This document shows positions 16,796-23,766 of a stretch of 64,000 nucleotides of DNA, piece after piece. Positions within the stretch are counted from its first letter, which is position 1. The number at the start of each line of letters is the position of its first letter. The notes under the pieces are model-generated. The model worked only from the letters and a program-made list of their open reading frames with translations, was not told the DNA's origin and did not search any database. The position numbers were made by a program, and so were the translations under genes. The stretch is from Chryseobacterium sp. YIM B08800 (GTDB lineage Bacteria; Bacteroidota; Bacteroidia; Flavobacteriales; Weeksellaceae), in contig NZ_JAPDKN010000003.1 in NCBI RefSeq assembly GCF_026163565.1, positions 1-64,000 of the forward strand, written 5' to 3'.

Positions 16796-17644
16796 ATGTT
16801 TCTTACAGAATGCCCTAGAGATGCGATGCAGGGTTGGGATGAGTTTATCCCGACCGATAAAAAAATAGATTACATCAATTCACTGATGGAAGTAGGTTTT
16901 GATGTGCTTGATTGCCTGAGTTTTGTCTCTCCGAAAGCCATTCCGCAAATGGCAGATTCTGCTGAGGTTGCCGAGAATATCGATAAATCTTTGTCTAATA
17001 CCAAAGTTTCTGCAATTATTGCAAATTATAGAGGTGCTGAAAAAGCCTTGAAACATCAATCTGTAGATATTTTAGGTTTTCCATTTTCAATTTCTGAAAC
17101 TTTTCAGCACAGAAATACCAATAAAAATCAGGAGGAAGCTTTTGATGATATTGTAAAAATGGTTGAGCTCACCAAAAGTGAAGGCAAAGAACTTAATATT
17201 TACTTTTCAATGGCATTCGGAAATCCGTATGGCGAAATGTGGAAATGGGAAGATGTAGATTTTTGGGCGAATAGATTTTCAGAGATAGGAATTAAAAACA
17301 TCCTGCTTTCCGACACAACTGGAGTTGCAACACCGGAAACGATTGCTTTATTGTTCGAAAAAATTCCATCGAAATATCCTGAGATAGATTTTGGAGCACA
17401 TTTTCATAACCGTTACGAAGAGTCTTATTCTAAACTGAAAGCAGCTTATGATAAAGGCTGTAGAAGATATGATTCTGCGATAAAAGGAATTGGCGGCTGT
17501 CCGATGGCAAAAGATGATTTGGTAGGAAATATGCCAACAGAGCAAGTAATCAATTTTATGAGCATAGAAAAAGCGCAACACAATTTAAACTTATTGAATT
17601 TCGAAAGTTCTTATAACAGAGCGAAAGATATTTTTCATTTCTAG
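16796..17644 (+). CDS. Hydroxymethylglutaryl-CoA lyase
   Basis: The 282-residue TIM-barrel enzyme cleaves HMG-CoA to acetyl-CoA and acetoacetate in leucine degradation. It opens FLTECPRDAMQGW, with the catalytic Arg of the HMGL-like family. It has SDTTGVATPETIALLF (about 165-180), the metal-binding HFHNR (about 201-205) and the Cys loop IGGCPMAKDDLVGNMPTE (about 228-245), whose Cys is catalytic in HMG-CoA lyases. Homocitrate synthase-like enzymes share the barrel, but the GGCP loop favours the lyase. A small hairpin (AGAGAC / GTCTCT) separates it from the OsmC gene. Confidence 0.9.
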   Translation: MFLTECPRDAMQGWDEFIPTDKKIDYINSLMEVGFDVLDCLSFVSPKAIPQMADSAEVAENIDKSLSNTKVSAIIANYRGAEKALKHQSVDILGFPFSISETFQHRNTNKNQEEAFDDIVKMVELTKSEGKELNIYFSMAFGNPYGEMWKWEDVDFWANRFSEIGIKNILLSDTTGVATPETIALLFEKIPSKYPEIDFGAHFHNRYEESYSKLKAAYDKGCRRYDSAIKGIGGCPMAKDDLVGNMPTEQVINFMSIEKAQHNLNLLNFESSYNRAKDIFHF

Positions 17645-17676
17645 AGACACCGTCTCTTCATTTTAAATAAAAAATT

Positions 17677-18078
17677 ATGACATCAAAAATAACATATATA
17701 GGAGGCTTAAGATGTTCAGCAGAACATTTACAATCTGGAACCATCATCGAAAGTGATGCACCAACCGATAATCACGGAAAGGGTGAAAAATTTTCGCCAA
17801 CCGATTTGTGTGCCACTTCTTTGGCAGAATGTGCATTGACAACCATTGCGATTTTGGGTAAAAACAAAAATATAAATATTGACGGAGCCTACTGTACGCT
17901 TCAGAAAATTATGAAACCCGAGCCAAGAAGAATTGGTGAAATTGTTTGTAATTTTGTTTTTTCAGATCAATATTCTGATGAAGAGAAAGCTTTTATTAAG
18001 GAAACCGCTCATAATTGTCCGGTTGCAAAAAGCCTTCATCCGGAACTGGTACAGACAATGATTTTCATTTATCAATAA
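17677..18078 (+). CDS. OsmC/Ohr-family protein
   Basis: The 133-residue protein is of normal OsmC length. It has the two redox cysteines of the family: one in SLAECALTTIAILGK (about residue 50) and one in AHNCPVAKSLHP (about 112). OsmC-type proteins reduce organic hydroperoxides using a dithiol partner. It lies 32 bases after the HMG-CoA lyase gene on the same strand and is followed by a strong terminator. Confidence 0.9.
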   Translation: MTSKITYIGGLRCSAEHLQSGTIIESDAPTDNHGKGEKFSPTDLCATSLAECALTTIAILGKNKNINIDGAYCTLQKIMKPEPRRIGEIVCNFVFSDQYSDEEKAFIKETAHNCPVAKSLHPELVQTMIFIYQ

Positions 18079-18080
18079 CC

Positions 18081-18107
18081 AAAACCGCAGAAATTTCTGC
18101 GGTTTTT
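18081..18107 (+). terminator. Strong terminator after the OsmC gene
   Basis: AAAACCGCAGAAA / TTTCTGCGGTTTT is a 13-bp stem with almost no loop, followed by TTATTTTT, 2 bases beyond the stop codon. Confidence 0.9.
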
Positions 18108-18117
18108 TATTTTTGAC

Positions 18118-18452
18118 TCTCGCAGATTTTGCAAATTGAGCAGATTTAAAATCTAAAACTACCTGAATTTGGGATAAGAAATTGAGCAAAATCTTTTATC
18201 ACGCAAAGATTTTAATTAGTAAGCTGATTATTTTAAGAAGCAAAGAATGGCGACAAAGTCGCTGATGAAGCTTGAATAAAAGGAGAGCTTCATAAAATCA
18301 ATTTATTGATTCATCTTTGCTCCTTAAAAATAAGATTTGCAAAAATCAATCTTTGCGTTAAATGCATAACAACTTCACAATAAGTGGTTTATTTTTACTG
18401 CTTAAACCGGATTCACATAAATTAATCTGCGTAATCAGCAAAATCTGCGAGA
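18118..18452. repeat. Nested palindromic intergenic element, about 335 bp
   Basis: No gene is seen. The outer arms TCTCGCAGATTTTGC (18118-18132) and GCAAAATCTGCGAGA (18438-18452) are perfect 15-bp inverse copies. Inside them are ACGCAAAGATT (18201-18211) / AATCTTTGCGT (18348-18358), then TTAAGAAGCAAAGA (from 18233) / TCTTTGCTCCTTAA (18313-18326, 13 of 14), and at the centre ATGAAGCT (18266-18273) / AGCTTCAT (about 18286-18293), plus a small GCGAC/GTCGC hairpin. All pairs are in register, so the whole can fold into one long rod. Confidence 0.75.
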
Positions 18453-18471
18453 AAATTTAAATTAAACATCC

Positions 18472-19308
18472 ATGCTTCCTATAATTTTACCGAAACAATT
18501 AAAAGAACTTTCTACTGAAAAACTTATCATTCTTGATGTACGAACAGGAAAAGACAGTTATCAAAACTATCTGAATCAACACCTCAAAGACGCAAGATTC
18601 GTAGATTTAGAAAAAGATTTAGCTGAAACAAATGAAAATGCAGCTTTTGGAGGAAGGCATCCTTTGCTAGACATTCAAAAGTTTGCCGAAATCGTTTCCC
18701 GCTTAGGAATTTCAGAAGATTCTCATGTTGTCATTTATGATGATAAAAACGGAGCAAATGCTGCAGCCAGAGCTTGGTGGATGTTGAAATCTTTTGGACT
18801 GAAAAATGTTCAGGTTTTAGATGGCGGAATTCAGCAGGCTGAAAAAGATGATTTGAATTTTTCATCAGGAGAAGAAACTTTTGAGAAAGCTGAAATCATT
18901 ACAAAAAAACATTGGCTTCTACCTGTTTCGAGTTTGGAAGATGTTGAAAATGACTTAACAAACGAATCTGCTACTGTAATCGATGTAAGAGATGCTTATC
19001 GTTATAAAGGTGAGTCTGAACCAATCGATTTGGTAGCAGGTCATATTCCGGGAGCGATTAATATTCCTTTTTCTGAAAATTTAGATGAAAACGGAAACTT
19101 TTTGAAGCCTGAAATTTTGAAAGAAAAATATCAAAAATTATTGAAAAATAAGCCTGGAAAACTAATCATTCACTGTGGTTCAGGAGTTACTGCTTGTCAC
19201 ACAATTTTGGCGCTTGCTTATGCCGGCTTTGAAATTCCAAATTTATACGTTGGTTCCTGGAGTGAATGGAGTAGAAGAGAAGGTAAAGAAATTGCAAAGG
19301 AAATCTAA
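18472..19308 (+). CDS. Thiosulfate/3-mercaptopyruvate sulfurtransferase
   Basis: The 278-residue protein has two rhodanese domains. The N-terminal, inactive one opens KLIILDVRTGKDSYQNYLN and contains FGGRHPLLDIQKFAEIVSRL. The C-terminal one (about residues 150-278) has VIDVRDAYRYKGE, AGHIPGAINIPFSE and the catalytic loop IHCGSGVTACHTILA. The CGSGVTA loop is the type seen in 3-mercaptopyruvate sulfurtransferases. It moves sulfane sulfur to thiols or cyanide in the cytoplasm. It stands alone, preceded by the nested palindrome. Confidence 0.92.
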   Translation: MLPIILPKQLKELSTEKLIILDVRTGKDSYQNYLNQHLKDARFVDLEKDLAETNENAAFGGRHPLLDIQKFAEIVSRLGISEDSHVVIYDDKNGANAAARAWWMLKSFGLKNVQVLDGGIQQAEKDDLNFSSGEETFEKAEIITKKHWLLPVSSLEDVENDLTNESATVIDVRDAYRYKGESEPIDLVAGHIPGAINIPFSENLDENGNFLKPEILKEKYQKLLKNKPGKLIIHCGSGVTACHTILALAYAGFEIPNLYVGSWSEWSRREGKEIAKEI

Positions 19309-19384
19309 ATTAAAAAAATTGTCGAGATTCCTACGGAATGACAAGCATACATTAAAGATAGAGATAAGATTTGTCAAAAATAAA

Positions 19385-19411
19385 AAGCTGCCAAAAATAT
19401 TGACAGCTCTT
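19385..19411 (+). terminator. Probable terminator after the sulfurtransferase
   Basis: AAGCTGCCA / TGACAGCTCTT form an imperfect stem (AGCTG.CA with TG.CAGCT) around AAAATAT, followed by a T-rich tract. It lies 77 bases after the stop codon. Confidence 0.5.
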
Positions 19412-19494
19412 ATATTATTTTAATGGAGAGAGATAGTTTGGTTGCTTAGCTTTAAAAACTTCCAGCATCATACTTCCATCTTCCAAGTTTTACA

Positions 19495-19821
19495 TTACAA
19501 CATTCCCAACTCAAACTTCGCTTCTTCACTCATCATATCTTTGTTCCAGCTTGGTTCGAAAGTAAGTTCAAGCTCAACTTCATTTACATTTTCTACAGCT
19601 TTTACTTTGTCTTTTACTTCTTGTGGTAAAGTTTCTGCAACCGGGCAGTTAGGCGTCGTTAAGGTCATGATGATTTTTACATCGGCTTCATCGGAAATCT
19701 GTACATCATAGATCAACCCCAATTCATAAATATCCACTGGAATTTCGGGATCGTAAACGGTTTTTAATACTCTTATAATCTCTTCTCCTATATCGGCAAT
19801 CTGATCGTCTGTAAATTTCAT
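19495..19821 (-). CDS. SufT-like DUF59/MIP18 iron-sulfur maturation protein
   Basis: The 108-residue protein is a single DUF59 domain: VLKTVYDPEIPVDIYELGLI (about residues 18-37) carries the DPE motif, and IIMTLTTPNCPVAETLP (about 50-66) has the conserved reactive Cys. Such proteins help deliver or mature Fe-S clusters, and in Bacteroidota they often sit with suf genes. Here the neighbour upstream is an exonuclease gene (gap 33 bases), so the wider suf locus lies elsewhere. Confidence 0.88.
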   Translation of the reverse strand: MKFTDDQIADIGEEIIRVLKTVYDPEIPVDIYELGLIYDVQISDEADVKIIMTLTTPNCPVAETLPQEVKDKVKAVENVNEVELELTFEPSWNKDMMSEEAKFELGML

Positions 19822-19854
19822 TTTATCGTTTTAACCGTTTTAACGGCATTTTAT

Positions 19855-20556
19855 TTAATCTAAATTGATATTTCTTTTTAATAAATCTTCCTGACGCATC
19901 CGTCTGAAAATATTGGCCAAAGTTAAGACATCTTTTTCACAATAGTCAACTATTCGTTGCAAGTCTTTTTCTATGTAGTAGATTGATGAAACCATTGATC
20001 CGTCGATGTCGTCTTTCGGAGTAGGAATTCCGAAAACATGAGCTAATAATTCTAATGAAACATAGCTTTTATAATCTCCGAACTTCCACAGTTCCATGGT
20101 GTCGATATGCGGAATTTCCCAAGGTTTTTTTCCAAACATTTGGAATGGAGTAGGCGGCATCATTCCGTTAATAAGAAATCGTCTTGCAATCCACGGGAAA
20201 TCAAATTCTTTTCCGTTGTGAGCACAGAGAATTACATCACGCAGTCTTGGGCTATTAAAAAGTTCACCAAATTCAGTCAACATTTTTTTTTCATCATCAT
20301 CCGCGAAGCTTTTGATTCTTAAAGTGTCATTTTTCTCAAGCATTCCAATCGTAATGCAGATAATTTTTCCAAACTCTGCCATAATTCCGGCTCTGTCGTA
20401 AAAATCTTCTGCAGAAATTTCATCTTTTCTCTGAAACCTTGTTTTCTTGTCCCAAAGTTTTTGTTCGGTTTCAGATAAATCTTTCCAAGAACCAGAGTTA
20501 GGAACGGTTTCAATATCAAGAAATAAAACTTTTTCTAATGGAATGTTTTGTATCAT
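19855..20556 (-). CDS. 3'-5' exonuclease, PolB-exo-like (RNase H fold)
   Basis: The 233-residue protein has the DEDD exonuclease motifs: ExoI FLDIETVPNSGSW (about residues 12-24), ExoII CAHNGKEFDFPWIARRF (about 112-128) and ExoIII VDYCEKDVLTLANIFRR (about 208-224), whose YxxxD arrangement is the DEDDy type. It resembles the predicted PolB-like 3'-5' exonuclease family common in Bacteroidota. It acts on DNA or RNA 3' ends; its pathway is not known. It is co-directional with the SufT-like gene downstream. Confidence 0.88.
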   Translation of the reverse strand: MIQNIPLEKVLFLDIETVPNSGSWKDLSETEQKLWDKKTRFQRKDEISAEDFYDRAGIMAEFGKIICITIGMLEKNDTLRIKSFADDDEKKMLTEFGELFNSPRLRDVILCAHNGKEFDFPWIARRFLINGMMPPTPFQMFGKKPWEIPHIDTMELWKFGDYKSYVSLELLAHVFGIPTPKDDIDGSMVSSIYYIEKDLQRIVDYCEKDVLTLANIFRRMRQEDLLKRNINLD

Positions 20557-20606
20557 ATCTGTGTTTGATTAATTATTTTTAAAAATTAAATTTTATTATC
20601 ATATTC

Positions 20607-20639
20607 AAACCTAACGGGTTTCAAAAACCCATTAGGTTT
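20607..20639 (-). terminator. Terminator between csaA and the exonuclease gene
   Basis: AAACCTAA.GGGTTT / AAACCC.TTAGGTTT forms a long stem with a CAA loop, ending 14 bases beyond the csaA stop on the minus strand. Confidence 0.8.
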
Positions 20640-20652
20640 ATTTTATTAAAAT

Positions 20653-21000
20653 CTATCCCACCTGCAACCCGTTTTTTGTTGGAAGAGACGGTGAAAGAAG
20701 GGTTACATCTTTTGCATCTTCACCATAAACTCCTAAAACCAGGCATTCGCTGAAAAAATTGGCAATCTGTTTTTTTGGAAAATTAACGACTGCTAAAATT
20801 TGTTTTCCAACTAAATCTTCTTTGCTATAAAGTGTGGTGATTTGTGCAGCAGATTTTCTGGTTCCTAAATCTCCAAAATCAATCTCGAGTTGGTAAGAAG
20901 GGTTTGTTGCTTTTTCAAAATCATTAACGGAAATAATGGTCCCGCATCGAATGTCAATTTTTTCAAAATCTGCCCATGAGATTTCAGGTTTTGTTACCAT
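20653..21000 (-). CDS. csaA: tRNA-binding domain protein CsaA
   Basis: The 115-residue protein is a stand-alone OB-fold tRNA-binding domain: WADFEKIDIRCGTIISVNDF (10-29), YQLEIDFGDLGTRKSAAQIT (36-55), VVNFPKKQIANFFSECLVLG (71-90) and a C-terminal PSLPTKNGLQVG. This matches CsaA, a homodimeric tRNA-binding, chaperone-like protein. It is related to the C-terminal domain of methionyl-tRNA synthetase. It has its own promoter-like word and a terminator. Confidence 0.92.
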   Translation of the reverse strand: MVTKPEISWADFEKIDIRCGTIISVNDFEKATNPSYQLEIDFGDLGTRKSAAQITTLYSKEDLVGKQILAVVNFPKKQIANFFSECLVLGVYGEDAKDVTLLSPSLPTKNGLQVG

Positions 21001-21049
21001 AATGGAATACTTTTTTCTTTTTCTTAAATCCTTAAAAGAAGGTTATTCA

Positions 21050-21057
21050 CAAATATA
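21050..21057 (-). promoter_or_regulatory. Possible -7 box of csaA
   Basis: On the minus strand TATATTTG fits TAnnTTTG, 49 bases upstream of the csaA start. A TTTC word about 20 bases further upstream is a weak -33. Confidence 0.4.
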
Positions 21058-21151
21058 AATAAATTTTGCTTGAAGAAATAGGGTGATCATAGTGATTAAA
21101 AAATGTTAAAAATTTTATTTTAAAATAAAAAAATATTAACTTAGCAATAAG

Positions 21152-21514
21152 ATGTATCGAAGTGTTTACATATTGTTTTTCGTTTGTTGGGGTTTTTTAT
21201 TAATGCCCACTCAAACTTATGCATGTAACATGAGTGATATCTCTTCGCAGAAAGCAAACACACACGCTTCTGCATCAAAAAAAGAGGATTGCAAAGATGC
21301 ATGTTCGCATGAGCAAAGCAAAAAAGATCATTGTGGAAATGATTGTAATAATGCTTTGTGTAAATGCCCTACCAATAGCAATGTATCTTGTTTTTATTCT
21401 AATAGTTTCTCTTTTGGAAAAGCAAAGGTTGATGTAACGCCCTCTTTTTCTAATTACGAAACTAATATTTCCAAAGGATTCTATTCCATTTGGTTGATCC
21501 CTAAAATAGGATAA
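21152..21514 (+). CDS. Secreted Cys/His-rich protein near the copper genes
   Basis: The 120-residue protein has an N-terminal signal (SVYILFFVCWGFLLMPTQTYA) and a mature region dense in Cys and His (CKDACSHEQSKKDHCGNDC, CKCPTNSNVSC). I do not recognise a family. Such a composition suggests copper or other soft-metal binding in the periplasm, and its position just upstream of the DUF3347 and multicopper-oxidase genes supports that. A 231-base spacer with hairpins separates it from them, so it may be a separate transcript. Confidence 0.65.
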   Translation: MYRSVYILFFVCWGFLLMPTQTYACNMSDISSQKANTHASASKKEDCKDACSHEQSKKDHCGNDCNNALCKCPTNSNVSCFYSNSFSFGKAKVDVTPSFSNYETNISKGFYSIWLIPKIG

Positions 21515-21614
21515 TCTCTTTATTGTATAGCCATAGCTATGCACTTTTGAAAACGACTCTGTTTTCAACTTTATCAATTATTTAAATTTAATTCTTTCTA
21601 CGCAATAGATTAGT

Positions 21615-21676
21615 AATACGTATTGTAATGTAGTATTTTGTTTTTAACCAAACTTAGTTGTTTCAAAAACAAAATA
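21615..21676. promoter_or_regulatory. Palindromes upstream of the copper operon
   Basis: AATACGTATT (21615-21624) is a perfect 10-bp palindrome. TATTTTGTTTTT (21634-21645) and AAAAACAAAATA (21665-21676) are perfect 12-bp inverse arms. Both lie 70-130 bases upstream of the HMA-DUF3347 gene. They could be an operator and an attenuating hairpin for copper control, but no regulator is encoded nearby. Confidence 0.4.
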
Positions 21677-21745
21677 TGAGGTCACTTTGACGACATTACC
21701 TTATTTGATCAACATTACTTCTCATTGTTTTAATAAAAAAATATT

Positions 21746-22612
21746 ATGAAATCAATATCAAAAATAATGGCAGTTATGATGCTTTTAGTATCATTAGTAT
21801 ATACTGCCCAGATTAAAAACGCAAAAACCGAAACTGTAAAAATCTCAGGAAATTGCGATATGTGCAAATCAAAGATTGAGAAATCTGGAAATGTGAAAAA
21901 TGTAGCCACCGTAAATTGGGATAAAGCTTCTAAAATGGCAACATTGACTTATGATCCATCAAAAACAAATCAACAGGAAATTTTGAAAAGGATTGCCAAC
22001 GCAGGATATGATAGCGAATTTTTTTATGCTCCGGATGATGTTTATGCTAAACTTCCGTCTTGTTGTCAGTACAAAAGAAATAAGACAATGACTAAAACAA
22101 TGAACGATCACGGACATTACCATTCTTCAATGGAAAACTCTATGTCAAAAGGTCATGATCTCGCTTCAATGAATAAAGAAAGAAAACAATCAGATTCACC
22201 TTTGAGTAATGTTCAGTCTCATTATTTTTCAATAAAAGATGCCCTTGTAAAAGCAGATTCAAAAACAGCTTCAGCTCAATCAAAAGAATTGATGAATACG
22301 GTTACAGCAGTAAAAATGGGGGAACTGTCTCCATCAGAACATGATGCATGGATGAAAGTGATGAATACTTTAGGAACTGATGCAAAAGCAATTTCTCAAA
22401 TACAAGACATTAAAAAGCAAAGAGAAACTTTTAAATCGTTATCTAAAAATATGTATGAATTACTGAAAACATCAAAGCATTCAACTCCTATTTATTATCA
22501 GTATTGTCCGATGCAGGATGCTAATTGGCTGAGTCTTGAAAATACAGTTAAAAACCCATATTACGGAGCACAAATGCTTACCTGTGGAAGTACTGTAGAA
22601 ACTTTAAAATAA
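21746..22612 (+). CDS. Exported HMA plus DUF3347 copper-binding protein
   Basis: The 288-residue protein has a signal peptide (MKSISKIMAVMMLLVSLVYTAQ). A heavy-metal-associated domain follows (about residues 27-93), with the metal motif GNCDMCKSKIEK. A His/Met-rich linker (MNDHGHYHSSMENSMSKGHD) leads to a C-terminal DUF3347 domain (about 150-288) with SHYFSIKDALVKADSKTASA, the YYQYCPMQDANWLSL segment and the final NPYYGAQMLTCGS. DUF3347 domains are periplasmic copper-binding modules, also seen in CusB-like proteins. It is the first gene of the tight copper operon. Confidence 0.88.
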   Translation: MKSISKIMAVMMLLVSLVYTAQIKNAKTETVKISGNCDMCKSKIEKSGNVKNVATVNWDKASKMATLTYDPSKTNQQEILKRIANAGYDSEFFYAPDDVYAKLPSCCQYKRNKTMTKTMNDHGHYHSSMENSMSKGHDLASMNKERKQSDSPLSNVQSHYFSIKDALVKADSKTASAQSKELMNTVTAVKMGELSPSEHDAWMKVMNTLGTDAKAISQIQDIKKQRETFKSLSKNMYELLKTSKHSTPIYYQYCPMQDANWLSLENTVKNPYYGAQMLTCGSTVETLK

Positions 22613-22633
22613 AAACATAAAAAAATAATTAAG

Positions 22634-23269
22634 ATGAAAAATATAATAGCAATTGTAATAGTAGGATTTGTTTTTGCCGCATGTAGCAAACCTAAAACTG
22701 AACCTGTAACAGAAAATACAGATTATCAGTCTGAAATAATAAAAGATTCTATGAATGAAAATTCTGGATCTCAAGTTTCTGATTCTGAATCATTTGAAGT
22801 TATAGCAAAAACAGACGAAAAAATGGAGGCAAAAACTGCATTTTCTACTAAAGCAATCATCAAAGATTATCTGATGCTTAAAAATTCTTTGGCAAAAGAT
22901 GATTCTAAAGCTGCTGCAAATGCCGGAAAAATGTTATTTGAGACTTTAAAGAAAACAGATACCCAGAATTTAGATGCCAAAAAGAAATCTTTTTATAAGG
23001 AAATTGCAGAAAGCATGGAGGAAAATGCAGAGCATATTGCTGCAGGTACAGGAAGTATTGAGCATCAACGTGAGCATTTTGATATGCTGAGTAAAGATGT
23101 AAATGATTTGATTGAAACTTTCGGAAGCGAGCAAAAATTATATAAAGATTTTTGCCCCATGTATAATGACAATAAAGGAGCAATCTGGATAAGCGAGAAA
23201 AAGGAAATTGTAAATCCTTATCAGGGAAGCAAGATGCTTACTTGTGGTTCTGTGCAAAAAGAATGGTAA
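22634..23269 (+). CDS. DUF3347 lipoprotein
   Basis: The 211-residue lipoprotein (IIAIVIVGFVFAACSKPK; lipobox Cys about 17) has a Ser/Glu-rich linker and one DUF3347 domain: IIKDYLMLKNSLAKDDSKAA, then LYKDFCPMYNDNKGAIWISE and NPYQGSKMLTCGSV. The CPM and MLTCG words are shared with the preceding protein, so the two are paralogous modules that probably bind copper at Cys/Met. The gap to the upstream gene is 21 bases. Confidence 0.88.
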   Translation: MKNIIAIVIVGFVFAACSKPKTEPVTENTDYQSEIIKDSMNENSGSQVSDSESFEVIAKTDEKMEAKTAFSTKAIIKDYLMLKNSLAKDDSKAAANAGKMLFETLKKTDTQNLDAKKKSFYKEIAESMEENAEHIAAGTGSIEHQREHFDMLSKDVNDLIETFGSEQKLYKDFCPMYNDNKGAIWISEKKEIVNPYQGSKMLTCGSVQKEW

Positions 23270-23270
23270 A

Positions 23271-23738
23271 ATGAAAAAGGCTATTAAAAAGATTCTTCTC
23301 ATAGGATTTATACTTTTTCTACTGATTCAGATCTACCAGCCTGCCCGAAATATAGATAAAGGGCAGGCTCAGTCTGACGGTTTTGCCAACTTCTACAAGG
23401 CTCCAACTAAGATTCAGAATATATTAAAAAATTCTTGTTATGATTGCCATAGTAATAATACCAATTACCCGGCTTATTCTTATATTCAGCCTGCAAGATA
23501 TTTTATGGAAAAACATATTAAAGAAGGAAAAGAAGAGCTGAATTTTAATGAATGGAAAAATTATAGTGTCCGTAAGCAACGTAACAAACTAAACGGGATT
23601 ATTGAACAAGTAAAAGAAGACAAAATGCCGCTTGATTCTTATACACTTCTCCATAAAAATGCAAAACTATCAGACCAACAAAAAGTTGAAATGATAAATT
23701 GGTTGAATGTAATACAAAAACAACAAAATGATAGATAA
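23271..23738 (+). CDS. Haem-binding-domain (CxxCH) membrane-anchored protein
   Basis: The protein is about 155 residues from the ATG at 23271. An in-frame alternative at 23244 would overlap the preceding gene and lacks the hydrophobic start. It has an N-terminal anchor (KKILLIGFILFLLIQIY), then NILKNSCYDCHSNNTNYPAY with a c-type haem motif CYDCH, followed by YSYIQPARYFMEKHI and a helical region ending KVEMINWLN. This matches the haem_bd domain family. It is likely an electron carrier in the copper operon; its ATG immediately follows the stop of the DUF3347 gene. Confidence 0.85.
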   Translation: MKKAIKKILLIGFILFLLIQIYQPARNIDKGQAQSDGFANFYKAPTKIQNILKNSCYDCHSNNTNYPAYSYIQPARYFMEKHIKEGKEELNFNEWKNYSVRKQRNKLNGIIEQVKEDKMPLDSYTLLHKNAKLSDQQKVEMINWLNVIQKQQNDR

Positions 23739-23766
23739 ATTTATTTTTAATAAAATAACAAATAAT

